Shown piece by piece: positions 9,823 to 22,440 of a DNA stretch of 64,000 nt (position 1 is its first letter; every line of letters begins with the position of its first letter). Made by a program: the position numbers and the translations under genes. Under the pieces are notes generated by a model. It was not told the origin of the DNA and made no database searches. It was given only the letters and a program-made list of their open reading frames with translations. The DNA lies in assembly GCF_002940205.1 (NCBI RefSeq), contig NZ_MDSK01000022.1, positions 1 through 64,000 of the forward strand. Direction: 5' to 3'. This DNA comes from Xanthomonas arboricola pv. guizotiae. Lineage in GTDB: Bacteria > Pseudomonadota > Gammaproteobacteria > Xanthomonadales > Xanthomonadaceae.

Positions 9823-10299
9823 ATGTCCGTCACTGCCACTGCCGTCCCGCTGCCGGATGCCGTCACCACGGTGGATCAGGCACGCCTGCTGCGGCTGCTG
9901 GGCTACCGCATCACCCGCACCGAGTTGCTGGTGCGGCGGATGTTTCAGGACTGCGTGGCGGCATTCGACCTCAAGCCGGTCGACTTCTCGCTGCTGATGC
10001 TGGTGGACGGCAACCCGGGCATCAACCAGCGCCAGATCGGCGACGTGCTGCACGTGTCGGCGCCCAACCTGGCGATCGTGGTGGCACGCCTGGTCAAGCG
10101 CCGCCTGCTGCGGCAGGTGCGCGGACGCCAGGACCGACGCATGCAGCATCTGTCGCTGACCAGTGCCGGCGTGGTCCTGCTGAGCGCCGCCGAGGCCGAA
10201 GTGCTGCGCATGGAACAGCAACTCAGCGTGGTGCTTGGCAGCAGCGAGGCGCCGTTGCTGCGCGCACTCGACCGGCTGGACCGGCTGGACACCGCGTAA
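9823..10299 (+). CDS. MarR-family transcriptional regulator of the aryl-alcohol/aldehyde operon
   Basis: A 158-residue winged-helix repressor. After a helical N-terminus the HTH reads INQRQIGDVLHVSAPNLAIVVARLVKRRLL (broken here into parts: QIGDVLHVSAPNL, then the recognition helix). The wing is VRGRQDRRMQHLSLTSAG, a MarR signature. Such proteins usually release DNA on binding a phenolic ligand. It heads a run of four same-strand genes for outer-membrane passage and oxidation of aromatic alcohols and aldehydes. I recall a published X. citri monolignol (mol) operon beginning with a MarR gene, which this may be, but I cannot verify the match. Confidence 0.85.
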   Translation: MSVTATAVPLPDAVTTVDQARLLRLLGYRITRTELLVRRMFQDCVAAFDLKPVDFSLLMLVDGNPGINQRQIGDVLHVSAPNLAIVVARLVKRRLLRQVRGRQDRRMQHLSLTSAGVVLLSAAEAEVLRMEQQLSVVLGSSEAPLLRALDRLDRLDTA

Positions 10300-10420
10300 T
10301 CCGGCGCTGCCGTGCAGGCGCACGGCCCGCTTTCCTTTTGACCTGTGCACGCGCCGTTGCCGGCGTGTCGATCGCGCCTGGCTGACCGTTGTCCCGCCGC
10401 AGTTCCCGCGGTCCCTCCCC

Positions 10421-11449
10421 ATGCTGGAGATGTTCGCAGTGAGCTATCGATCGGTCCTGTCCGGCTTGTCTTCCCGCGCGTCGGTACTGCGCAGCGCAGC
10501 GCTTGCCATGGTGTCGCTGCTTGCTGCCGGCACGGCCGGCGCACAGAGCCTGCCGCAGAGTACGACGCTGACCAACGGCATCAATACCGGCGGTACCAGC
10601 TATCTGGACGGCTTCACCCGCACCACGCCCGGCTGGGCGGTGATCACCTATCTGCGCCAGAACTCCCTGGATGCGATCAAGGACTCCCGCGGCAACGACG
10701 TGCCGGTGTTCGATCGCCCACGTATCGATTCCACCCTGCTGCTGACCCAGGTCGCCTATGTCATCCCGTACAAGCTCTTCGGTGGGGCAGTGGGCATCAA
10801 CACGTTGCTGCCGCTGATCAACCTGGATGCCTCGTTCGGGCGCAACAGCATTGCCAGCTTGCGCGACAACGGCGCCGGCGTGGGCGACCTGACCTTCGGC
10901 CCGTATCTGCAGATGCTGCCGGTGATCCGCAATGGGAGGCCGGTGTTTTCGCAGCGTTTCGAAATCGATGCGATCGCGCCGATCGGCAAGTTCGACCGCG
11001 ATCGCGACCTCAATCAGGGCGCCGGCTACTGGTCGCTGGTGCCGCAATACGCGTTCACCGTGTTCCCGACCCCCAACTGGGAAGTCAGTGCACGCATCAA
11101 CTACATCTACAACTTCCGCAGCGAGCGGCGCCCGAACCTGCCGCCGGGCTTTGCGTTCCGCAACGGCCAGGCCGGCGATGCGGGCTGGATCAACTTCGCC
11201 ACCTCCTGGGAAGTGGTGCCCGACATCCGCCTCGGCGTGAATGCCTATTACCTCACCCAGTTCCGCGACAACCGCACCAATGGGCAGCGCGTGGCCGATA
11301 CCCGCCAACGCGTGTTCTATGCCGGCCCCGGCGGCGTGTGGCGGATGGATGCCAACAATATGCTGCTCGCCAACGTGTATCTGCCGGTGGAGGTCAGGAA
11401 CGCTGCCTCCGGCAACAACGTCAACCTGCAGTACGTCCATGTGTTCTAG
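10421..11449 (+). CDS. outer-membrane channel of the phenol MetA-pathway family
   Basis: About 342 residues. A signal peptide is followed by the cleavage-like sequence AGTAGAQS. The remainder alternates polar and aromatic residues with frequent Tyr and Asn, as in beta-barrels. GPYLQMLP, WSLVPQYAFTVFP and FYAGPGGVWRMD resemble the PF13557 (phenol MetA degradation) family, thought to carry hydrophobic aromatics across the outer membrane. ATG 10421, ATG 10430 or GTG 10439 could be the start; GTG 10439 has the best-spaced GGAGA. The gene lies between the MarR and SDR genes, 33 bp before the latter. Confidence 0.7.
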   Translation: MLEMFAVSYRSVLSGLSSRASVLRSAALAMVSLLAAGTAGAQSLPQSTTLTNGINTGGTSYLDGFTRTTPGWAVITYLRQNSLDAIKDSRGNDVPVFDRPRIDSTLLLTQVAYVIPYKLFGGAVGINTLLPLINLDASFGRNSIASLRDNGAGVGDLTFGPYLQMLPVIRNGRPVFSQRFEIDAIAPIGKFDRDRDLNQGAGYWSLVPQYAFTVFPTPNWEVSARINYIYNFRSERRPNLPPGFAFRNGQAGDAGWINFATSWEVVPDIRLGVNAYYLTQFRDNRTNGQRVADTRQRVFYAGPGGVWRMDANNMLLANVYLPVEVRNAASGNNVNLQYVHVF

Positions 11450-11482
11450 CGCCGGCACGGCCGGCTTCTTCGGAGAGTGGCG

Positions 11483-12250
11483 ATGAATCTGCAGAACAAG
11501 ACGATCGTGGTCACCGGCGTGGCATCGGGCATCGGTGCCGAAGTCGCGCGCCTGGCCCGCTTCCATGGCGCCACGGTGATTGGTGTCGATCGCACGCCGG
11601 TGCAGATGTCGCTGCATGGGTTCCACCAGGCCGATCTCGGCGATCCGGCGTCCATCGATGCGCTGGTGCAGGCCTTGCCGGCGCGTGTCGATGCGCTGGC
11701 CAATGTGGCGGGGGTTCCCGGTACCGCGCCGCTGGAGGTGGTGGCGCGCGTCAACTATCTGGGCCTGCGCCAGTTGAGCCAGGTGCTGTTGCCGCGCATG
11801 ACGCCCGGCGGTTCCATCATCAACGTGGCCTCCATCCTGGGCGCCGAATGGCCGCAGCGCCTCGAACTGCACAAGCAACTGGCCGCCACCGACAGCTTTG
11901 CGTCCGGCACCGCATGGCTGCAGGCGCATGCGGTGGCGCACGCCACCTGCTACCAGTACTTCAAGGAAGCGCTGATCGTGTGGACCCTGCTGCAGTCGCG
12001 GCCCTGGTTCGCCGAGCATGGCGTGCGCGTCAACAACGTCTCGCCGGGGCCGGTGTTTACGCCGATTCTTGGCGATTTCGTCACCATGCTCGGCGAGGAG
12101 CGCGTCAAGGAAGACGCCAAGCGCATGACGCGGCCGGCGTATGCCGACGAGGTGGCCGACGCCATCGTGTTTCTCGCCTCCGACGCGGCGCGCTGGATCA
12201 ACGGCATCACCCTGCCGGTCGATGGCGGGCTGGCGTCCACCACTCTGTAA
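11483..12250 (+). CDS. short-chain dehydrogenase, probable aryl (coniferyl-type) alcohol dehydrogenase
   Basis: A 255-residue SDR with the NAD-binding motif TGVASGIG near residue 12 and NVAGVPG in the middle. The catalytic motif is YQYFKEAL (Tyr-x-x-x-Lys variant), followed by RVNNVSPGPVFTP. It resembles the coniferyl-alcohol dehydrogenase / 3-alpha-hydroxysteroid dehydrogenase branch, which has a shortened cofactor region and NYLGL in place of the usual NxxG. With the aldehyde dehydrogenase that follows by 27 bp it would convert an aryl alcohol to an acid through the aldehyde. The physiological substrate is inferred. Confidence 0.75.
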   Translation: MNLQNKTIVVTGVASGIGAEVARLARFHGATVIGVDRTPVQMSLHGFHQADLGDPASIDALVQALPARVDALANVAGVPGTAPLEVVARVNYLGLRQLSQVLLPRMTPGGSIINVASILGAEWPQRLELHKQLAATDSFASGTAWLQAHAVAHATCYQYFKEALIVWTLLQSRPWFAEHGVRVNNVSPGPVFTPILGDFVTMLGEERVKEDAKRMTRPAYADEVADAIVFLASDAARWINGITLPVDGGLASTTL

Positions 12251-12277
12251 CACCACCCCTCAGCAGGAGGCTAGACC

Positions 12278-13759
12278 ATGAATGCTCTCCCCACTCACGC
12301 AATTGCCGCAAGCGCCGCTCCGGCGTGGCATGGCTGTATCTTCAACGGCGACTGGGTGCCCGGCAACGGCGGCACCGTGCAGATCATCGAGCCGGCCACC
12401 GGCACGCTGCTGCACGAAGTCGGCAAGTCCGATCTGGCCGACGTCGCCGCTGCGGTGGCGCTGGCGAAAAAAGCGCAACGTGCCTGGGCAGCCACTGCGC
12501 CGCGCGAGCGCGCTGCGGTGTTTCACCGTGCCGCGCAGCTGATGCAAGCGCGCAGTGCCGAAGCGGCGCTGCTGATCGCGCGCGAAACCGGCGGCATCCT
12601 GCCCAAGGCCCAGCGCGAAGTGGACGAGTCGGTAGTGTTCTATCAGCAGGCTGCAGCGCTGCCGCTGCAGGCGGTCGGCCAGGTGCTGCCGACCGGCGAC
12701 GGTCAGCTCAGCCTGGCCCGGCATTTGCCGCTGGGCGTGATTGCAGTGATTTCCCCGTTCAATTTCCCGCTGATCCTGTCGCTGCGCTCGGTCGCCCCGG
12801 CGCTGGCGATGGGCAATGCGGTGGTGCTCAAGCCTGACCCGCGCACGCCGTATACCGGCGGCGTGGTCATCGCGCAGGTGCTGGAAGAAGCCGGCCTGCC
12901 GAAGGGGTTGCTGCATGTGCTGCACGGCGATGCAGCGATCGGGCAGGCGCTGGTCGAATCGCCGGATGTCCCGATGATTGCCTTCACCGGCTCTACCGCG
13001 GCAGGGCGGCGCATCGGCGAGATCGCTGGGCGGCATTTGAAGAAGGTGTCGCTGGAGTTGGGCGGCAACAACGCGATGATCGTCCTCGACGACGCCGATC
13101 TGGACAAGGCCGCCTCTGCAGTGGCATTCGGCGCCTACTCGCATCAAGGGCAGATCTGCATGGCCACCGGCCGCGTGCTGGTCCAGCGCGGTATCGCCGA
13201 TGCATTGACGCAGCGGCTGGCCGAAAAAGCCCGGCATCTGCCGGTCGGCGATCCGGTCAGCGGTACCGTGGCACTGGGCCCGATCATCGACCAGCGCCAG
13301 CTGCAGCGGGTGATCGATATCGTGAACGACAGCGTCGCCGCCGGTGCGGTGGTGGAAGCCGGTGCCAGCAACGAAGGCCTGTTCTATGCGCCGACGGTGT
13401 TGTCCAACGTGCGTCCGGGCATGCGTGCATTCGACGAGGAAATCTTCGGCCCGGTGATCAACATCACCGTGTTCGACACCGACGAGGAAGCTGCGGAACT
13501 GGCCAACCACGGCGAGTACGGTCTGGCTGCGGGCATCCTGTCGGCGTCGGTGTCGCGCGCGATGCGCCTGGGCGACAAGCTGCATACCGGCCTGTTGCAT
13601 ATCAACGATCAGACCGTGGCCGATGAAGTCATCAACCCCTTCGGCGGGACCGGCGCGTCGGGCAACGGCACCAGTGTCGGTGGGGTGGCCGATTGGGAGC
13701 AGTACACCCACTGGCAATGGCTGACGATCAAGAACGAAGTGCCGCAGTACCCGTTCTGA
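12278..13759 (+). CDS. aromatic aldehyde dehydrogenase (vanillin/benzaldehyde/coniferaldehyde type)
   Basis: A 493-residue NAD(P)-dependent aldehyde dehydrogenase. SPFNFPLILSLRSVAPALA is the vanillin/benzaldehyde dehydrogenase form of the substrate-pocket motif. FTGSTAAGRRIG binds the cofactor, LELGGNN carries the general base Glu, and the nucleophile Cys lies in GQICMATGRV. A good GGAGG lies 9 bp before ATG. It would yield vanillate or 4-hydroxybenzoate, entry compounds for the van and pob genes nearby. It closes the MarR-barrel-SDR-ALDH unit. Confidence 0.85.
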   Translation: MNALPTHAIAASAAPAWHGCIFNGDWVPGNGGTVQIIEPATGTLLHEVGKSDLADVAAAVALAKKAQRAWAATAPRERAAVFHRAAQLMQARSAEAALLIARETGGILPKAQREVDESVVFYQQAAALPLQAVGQVLPTGDGQLSLARHLPLGVIAVISPFNFPLILSLRSVAPALAMGNAVVLKPDPRTPYTGGVVIAQVLEEAGLPKGLLHVLHGDAAIGQALVESPDVPMIAFTGSTAAGRRIGEIAGRHLKKVSLELGGNNAMIVLDDADLDKAASAVAFGAYSHQGQICMATGRVLVQRGIADALTQRLAEKARHLPVGDPVSGTVALGPIIDQRQLQRVIDIVNDSVAAGAVVEAGASNEGLFYAPTVLSNVRPGMRAFDEEIFGPVINITVFDTDEEAAELANHGEYGLAAGILSASVSRAMRLGDKLHTGLLHINDQTVADEVINPFGGTGASGNGTSVGGVADWEQYTHWQWLTIKNEVPQYPF

Positions 13760-14102
13760 CCGACGCGGCGCAACCGACCGGGTGGCGGGGCTGCAGGCGA
13801 GCCGTGGATCAGCCGCGTTGGGGCTGATCTATCGGCGTTGTCCAAGCGCACTGCTCTTAACCTTGCCCATCGACCATCTCAACTGGTCCTTGCCCGCTCA
13901 CCGTCGCGGGACCTTACGCGGCATGGATGCCGCGTAAGAGCCTTACAAGGACATACTTGCGGCGTGTCCTGCGATGGTGGGCGGGCAAGGGCCCTGCAAC
14001 CGAGTCACAGACCAGCCGCTCTGCAACCAACGCATCGGCACCGTTCAATCACCTTTCAAGACGATCGAGATCTCGCGCTTCAGGAGTTTTTGTCAGCCGC
14101 TC
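13760..14102. other. intergenic region after the ALDH operon
   Basis: No gene is seen. It contains a strong hairpin at 13913-13938. It also holds the convergent 3' ends of the ALDH operon and the pobR gene. Confidence 0.5.
13913..13938. terminator. perfect 12-bp inverted repeat, probable hairpin
   Basis: CTTACGCGGCAT and ATGCCGCGTAAG are exact reverse complements separated by GG. The element lies between the convergent ALDH and pobR genes, where a bidirectional terminator would be useful. No T-run follows on either strand, so it may instead be an mRNA-end stabiliser or a protein site. Confidence 0.45.
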
Positions 14103-16282
<2,180 letters not shown>

Positions 16283-16537
16283 GCGTCGCGATGGCCGCCG
16301 TCGGGATGCCTCGTGTGCGCGCGAGAAACCGACTGCGGTGGTTATCTTCTGATTACCACCAATACCGCAGGTGCCCTGGTGCACTCCAGGGCGGCTAGCG
16401 GGCGAGCGGACGCGGCCGGTAGGCTGGCCGCGACGCGTGGAAAACCCCGTGTGTCAAGGCGCGTCGTCCCCCAATCAATGGTGCACCGTGTTGGCACCCA
16501 GCCAGCGCAGCGCCCGTCTCCACGTAAGGAGTCCTCC

Positions 16538-17050
16538 ATGAAGAAGCTGTTCTCACGCGCCTTGCTGCTGGTCATGCTGGTGGCGCCGGTGGCTGCGTTC
16601 GCGCAGACCGCAGTGACCGAAAATCCCAACCACCAGAAGATGCTGCTCGGCTCCACCTGGCCCGAGACCGTCAACAAGCGGCTGGTCTACGATTTCTGGC
16701 GCATCGTGTTCGAAGCTGGCCAGGTGCAGGAAGCGCCGAAGTACATGGACAAGAACTACATCCAGCACAATCCCAATGTGGCCAATGGTCGCGATGCCTT
16801 CATCGCGTTCCTGACCGCATTCGTGCCGCCCACGCCGGTATAGGCACGCGTGCAGTTGCCGCTGGTGGCCATCACGGCAGATCGCGATCTGGTCACGCTG
16901 GTGTCCGTACGCACGCTGCCGGATCCGCGCGATCCGAGCAAGACCTATACCACCACCTGGTTTGACATGTTCCGCATCAAAAAAGGCCTGATCAAGGAGC
17001 ATTGGGATCCGGACACGATTGCCGGCCGCGCCAATACCGGCGGCCAGTAA
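16538..17050 (+). pseudogene. secreted SnoaL/NTF2-like protein split by one in-frame TAG
   Basis: AAGGAG precedes ATG 16538. The frame encodes a Sec signal peptide (LLLVMLVAPVAAFAQ) and a SnoaL-like body (VYDFWRIVFEAGQ, YMDKNYIQHNPNVANGRD). It stops at TAG 16841-16843 after FVPPTPV. The same frame then continues without shift through ARVQLPLVAITADRDLV, TTTWFDMFRIKKGLIKEHWD to TAA 17048. Removing the stop gives a 170-residue protein of normal family length. The stop replaces what is probably CAG (Gln), a single C-to-T change. A short product could restart at GTG 16850. Confidence 0.85.
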
Positions 17051-17135
17051 TCGCTGCTGCATTGCAGGGCTGCAACGTGCAGCGCTGCAATGCGTGAGCC
17101 ATGCAGGTCGTCGGCAACCATGCCGGTGGTTGACG

Positions 17136-17175
17136 AAAAAGACGACGCCCGCCTGACGGCGGGCGTCGTCTTTTT
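17136..17175. terminator. bidirectional terminator between the SnoaL-like gene and glpK
   Basis: An 18-bp perfect stem, 17136-17153 paired with 17158-17175, closes on a TGAC loop. It starts with five A and ends with five T, so it can act on both strands. It serves the convergent 3' ends of the broken SnoaL-like gene and glpK. Confidence 0.9.
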
Positions 17176-17186
17176 GAGGGCGGCGG

Positions 17187-18800
<1,614 letters not shown>

Positions 18801-18820
18801 TCAGTCGTGCAGCGGTGCGA

Positions 18821-19642
18821 TCAGCGCGGATCGAGCGGCGGTTTGCCGCCCTGCAGATGGCGCACGCGTGCCGGCAGGAACGGCAGGATCAGCCACTGGT
18901 AGGCGAGCGCGCCGATCGGGCCGCCGATCAACGGACCGACGATCGGGATCCACCAGTAATTGTCCTTGGCCGGCAATGCGGCCTCGCCCCAGCCGGCAAG
19001 GTAGGCGAACAGACGCGGGCCGAAATCGCGTGCCGGATTCATCGCCCAGGCTTCCAGATAGCCCATCGACGCGCCCAGCGTGGCCACCAGCAGGCCGATC
19101 ATCAGCGCGCCGGAGTTGGCGGTCGGCGCGGCTTCGTTGAATTGTTCGGTGATGGCGAAGATGCCGAAGATCAGGAACGCGGTGATGATGATCTGGTCGA
19201 CCAGCGCATGCATCGGCGTGACCGCAAGGCCGGGTGCGGTGAAGAACACCCCGGCGGCGCCACCGGCTTCGCGGGTGAGTTGCTGCACCTGGTTGTAGTG
19301 GTCGATGACCGGGCCGTACAACTGGTAGACGATGGCCGCGCCCAGGAATGCACCGATCACCTGCGCGCCCCAGTACGGCAGCACCTTCTTCCAGGAGAAA
19401 CTGCGGAACAGCGCCAGCGCCAGCGTCACCGCCGGGTTGGCATGCGTGCCGGACACCGAGCCGGTGACATAGATCGCCAGCGTTACCGCCAGGCCCCAGG
19501 CGATGCACACGCCCCAATAGGCGTTCTGGTACGGGCTGGGGTCGTAGAGGACGTACATCGCCGCGACCGAATCGCCGAGCGCGATGATGATGAACATCGC
19601 CACCGCTTCGGAAATCAACTCACCCACGAGTTGGCGGCTCAT
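18821..19642 (-). CDS. glpF: glycerol facilitator (aquaglyceroporin)
   Basis: A 273-residue inner-membrane channel with six hydrophobic spans. Both half-helix NPA boxes are present: [11 protein letters not shown] (first) and [11 protein letters not shown] (second). The Asp-Arg after the second NPA marks glycerol channels rather than water channels. It delivers glycerol to GlpK. Its ATG overlaps the TGA of a 29-codon upstream frame. Confidence 0.95.
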   Translation of the reverse strand: MSRQLVGELISEAVAMFIIIALGDSVAAMYVLYDPSPYQNAYWGVCIAWGLAVTLAIYVTGSVSGTHANPAVTLALALFRSFSWKKVLPYWGAQVIGAFLGAAIVYQLYGPVIDHYNQVQQLTREAGGAAGVFFTAPGLAVTPMHALVDQIIITAFLIFGIFAITEQFNEAAPTANSGALMIGLLVATLGASMGYLEAWAMNPARDFGPRLFAYLAGWGEAALPAKDNYWWIPIVGPLIGGPIGALAYQWLILPFLPARVRHLQGGKPPLDPR

Positions 19643-19728
19643 GCGCGCGTCCTCGCGCCGATGGTGATGACGCAGGCAGGGTGGTGCGATACGCGCATTG
19701 GCGCGCAGGGGTCTTCGGTGATGCTCAT
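19639..19728 (-). CDS. small ORF translationally coupled to glpF (29 codons)
   Basis: MSITEDPCAPMRV... is a 29-residue frame. A strong GGAGGG lies seven bases before its ATG. Its TGA overlaps the glpF ATG (ATGA). No family is recognised. It could be a leader that couples translation to glpF, or a chance frame. The strong ribosome site argues for translation. Confidence 0.4.
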   Translation of the reverse strand: MSITEDPCAPMRVSHHPACVITIGARTRA

Positions 19729-19819
19729 CAGGGTGCCCTCCACGTGACTCAGGATGATGCCGGCGAATGCGCCAGGATACGTTGCCGCGCGACCCGTCCT
19801 CGCCGGCAACGTGGTTCGA

Positions 19820-21334
19820 TCAGGCCGGCACGCCATCCGCCTGCCGGACCGAGTGTGTCTGCAGATACGCCTCCAGACGTGCGCGCCCGGCCGCGTCGAT
19901 GCGCAGGCCGAGTTTGCTGCGGCGCCACAGGATGTCGTCGGCGGTCACGGCCCACTCGTGGGCACGCAGGTAATCCACCTCGGCCTGATACAGGTCGGCA
20001 CCGAAGTGCGTGCCCAGGGCGGCGATGTCCTGCGCCTGGCCCAGCAGCTGCTGCGCACAGGTGCCGTAGTTGCGCACCAGCCGCTGCGCGGTCGGCGCCG
20101 GCAGCCATGGGTAGGCGTTGCGCACGCGCTCGAGCAGGCTGGCGATATCGCGTTGTTCGCCGCCGGGCAGTGCCTCGCCGCGCGCGGTCCATGCCGGCTT
20201 GCGGGCACCCAGTGCCTGGGTGAGGCGGTCGACCGCTTCTTCGGCCAGCTTGCGATAGGTGGTGAGCTTGCCGCCGAACACGTTGAGCAACGGTGCGCCG
20301 TCGGTGAGCACTTCCAGCTGGTAATCGCGGGTGACTTCGGCGGCGTTGTCCTCGGCATCGTCGAGCAGCGGGCGCACGCCGCTATAGCTCCACACCACAT
20401 CGGCAGGGGTGATCTGCTGCTGGAAATACAGGTTCACCGCATCGCACAGGTACTGCACTTCGGCCGCATCGATGCTGGGCGCGGCGGGGTCGGCCTGGTA
20501 ATCCACGTCGGTGGTGCCGATCAGGGTGAAGTCGTGCTCGTACGGAATGGCGAACACGATGCGCCGATCCGGTTGCTGGAAGATGTAGGCGTGGTCGTGG
20601 TCGAACAACTTGGGCACCACGATGTGGCTGCCCTTGACCAGGCGCAGCGCGTGCTTGTGCGGCACTGCGGCGACCTTGTCAAGGAACGACACCGCCCACG
20701 GCCCGGCCGCGTTGGCCAGTGCACGCGCCTGCACGGTGCGGCGGCGGCCGTCGCGGTCTTCCAGCTCGGCATACCAGAAGCCTGCATCGCGCCAGGCACC
20801 GACGCAGCGGGTGCGGGTGCGGATCTGTGCGCCACGCCTGGCGGCGTCCATCGCATTGAGCACCACCAGCCGCGCGTCCTGCACCCAGGCATCGGAGTAC
20901 ACGAAGCCGGTGCGCAGCGATTCCTGCAGCGGCTGGCCAACCGGGTGCGTGCGCAGCGACAGCCGGCGCGAGCGCGGCAGGCTGCGCTTGCTGCCGCCGA
21001 GATGGTCGTACAGGAACAGGCCGGCGCGGATCATCCAGGCCGGGCGCAGATGCGGTTGATGCGGCAGCAGGAAGCGCAGCGGCCAGATGATGTGCGGAGC
21101 CAGCCGCAGCAACACCTCGCGCTCGGCCAGCGCCTTGCCGACCAGCGCGAACTCGTACTGTTCCAGATAGCGCAGGCCGCCGTGGATGAGCTTGGTGCTG
21201 GCGCTGCTGGTATGCGCGGCCAGATCGTCCTGTTCGCACAGGCACACCGACAGGCCACGCCCGGCCGCATCGCGGGCGATGCCGACCCCGTTGATGCCGC
21301 CGCCTATCACCAGAAGATCGTATGTCTCGCCCAT
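19820..21334 (-). CDS. glpD: aerobic glycerol-3-phosphate dehydrogenase
   Basis: A 504-residue FAD enzyme that oxidises sn-glycerol 3-phosphate to dihydroxyacetone phosphate and passes electrons to quinone at the inner membrane. The FAD motif LLVIGGGINGVGIARDAAGRG is at the N-terminus. STKLIHGGLRYLE is the GlpD signature, and IGTTDVDY and FGGKLTTYRKLAEEA are also typical. The start MGETYDLLVIGGG is preferred over an upstream in-frame Met. A GlpR-type palindrome lies 44 bp upstream. Confidence 0.96.
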   Translation of the reverse strand: MGETYDLLVIGGGINGVGIARDAAGRGLSVCLCEQDDLAAHTSSASTKLIHGGLRYLEQYEFALVGKALAEREVLLRLAPHIIWPLRFLLPHQPHLRPAWMIRAGLFLYDHLGGSKRSLPRSRRLSLRTHPVGQPLQESLRTGFVYSDAWVQDARLVVLNAMDAARRGAQIRTRTRCVGAWRDAGFWYAELEDRDGRRRTVQARALANAAGPWAVSFLDKVAAVPHKHALRLVKGSHIVVPKLFDHDHAYIFQQPDRRIVFAIPYEHDFTLIGTTDVDYQADPAAPSIDAAEVQYLCDAVNLYFQQQITPADVVWSYSGVRPLLDDAEDNAAEVTRDYQLEVLTDGAPLLNVFGGKLTTYRKLAEEAVDRLTQALGARKPAWTARGEALPGGEQRDIASLLERVRNAYPWLPAPTAQRLVRNYGTCAQQLLGQAQDIAALGTHFGADLYQAEVDYLRAHEWAVTADDILWRRSKLGLRIDAAGRARLEAYLQTHSVRQADGVPA

Positions 21335-21377
21335 CGGTGTCTCCGTCCGGGCGCGCCAGCAGCGAACCCAAGTTGTC

Positions 21378-21399
21378 ATGTTCGAACATATTCGAACAT
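21378..21399. promoter_or_regulatory. GlpR-type operator before glpD
   Basis: TGTTCGAA-CATA-TTCGAACA has perfect 8-bp arms. This fits the TTCG...CGAA operators bound by DeoR-type GlpR repressors. It lies in the glpR-glpD gap, close to glpD. Sn-glycerol 3-phosphate would be the inducer by analogy. Confidence 0.75.
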
Positions 21400-21557
21400 C
21401 AAACCTTTTCGGGACGTGAAGAACTGCCAGGCTGGAGAACTAGGCAATTAAAGAGTAAGGCGGCCTATCAAAGTCGGAATCCTGATAGCCAAAGCGGATC
21501 ATCAAGGTCGCGGAATCGGCATGCCGCACCGCAAACGCACAAAAACGAACAATTGGC

Positions 21558-22367
21558 TCAGCTGGCGTCGCCAGGCGCGGCCAAGTGCACGCGGGTGCCG
21601 GCCTCGGCCAGCAAGGCGGCCAGTTCCTGCGGCGGCGGCCGGTCGGTGAACCAGTCGTGCACCTGGGCGATCGCGCCCAGCCGCACCATCGCGTTGCGGC
21701 CGAACTTGCTGTGGTCGGCGGCCAGCAGCACCTGCCGCGAGTGTTCGATGATGGCCTGCGCCACGCGCACTTCCTGGTAGTCGAAATCCAGCAGGGTGCC
21801 GTCCAGATCGATGCCGGAAATGCCGATCACCCCGAAGTCCACCTTGAACTGCCGGATCAGCTCCACCGTCGCCTCGCCGGTCACGCCCTGGTCGCGCCCG
21901 CGCACCACGCCACCGGCCACGATCACCTCGAAGCTGGGGTTGGCGCTGAGCATCACCGCCACGTTGAGGTTGTTGGTGATCACGCGCAGGCCGCGGTGCT
22001 GCAGCAAGGCGCGCGCGACCTCTTCGTTGGTGGTGCCCAGGTTGATGAACAACGAGGCATCGTCGGGAATGAAGCGCGCGACCTGCGCGGCGATGTGCTG
22101 TTTCTCGCGCGCCTGCAGCGCCTTGCGCGCGGTGTAGGCCAGGTTCTCCACGCTCGAGGGCATGCTGACGCCACCGTGATAGCGGCGCAGCACGCCGGCA
22201 TCGCACAGCAGGGTCAGATCGCGACGGATGGTCTGCGGCGTCACCTCGAAGCGCGTCGCCAGCCCTTCCACCTCGGCAAAACCCTGCTGCCGCACCAATG
22301 CCACCAATTGTTCCTGGCGCGGGTTGAGTGCCGGCGCCGGGACCGTCCTGTAGTGAGTCGACTCCAT
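21558..22367 (-). CDS. glpR: DeoR-family repressor of glycerol metabolism
   Basis: A 269-residue regulator with an N-terminal DeoR HTH (LNPRQEQLVALVRQQGF, then VTPQTIRRDLTLLCDAGVLRRYHGG). The sugar-phosphate-binding domain shows NLGTTNEEVA, DFGVIGISGIDLDG and ADHSKFG. It is followed on the same strand by glpD, glpF and glpK. Two in-frame Met (22367, 22385) are possible starts; neither has a strong ribosome site. It probably binds the dyad at 21378. Confidence 0.93.
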   Translation of the reverse strand: MESTHYRTVPAPALNPRQEQLVALVRQQGFAEVEGLATRFEVTPQTIRRDLTLLCDAGVLRRYHGGVSMPSSVENLAYTARKALQAREKQHIAAQVARFIPDDASLFINLGTTNEEVARALLQHRGLRVITNNLNVAVMLSANPSFEVIVAGGVVRGRDQGVTGEATVELIRQFKVDFGVIGISGIDLDGTLLDFDYQEVRVAQAIIEHSRQVLLAADHSKFGRNAMVRLGAIAQVHDWFTDRPPPQELAALLAEAGTRVHLAAPGDAS

Positions 22368-22440
22368 GCGCAGATGATCGCGCATGCGCGTGAGGATGCA
22401 AACACGCGCTGCGCGAGCGCCGGCGTGCCGATGGCCGCGC

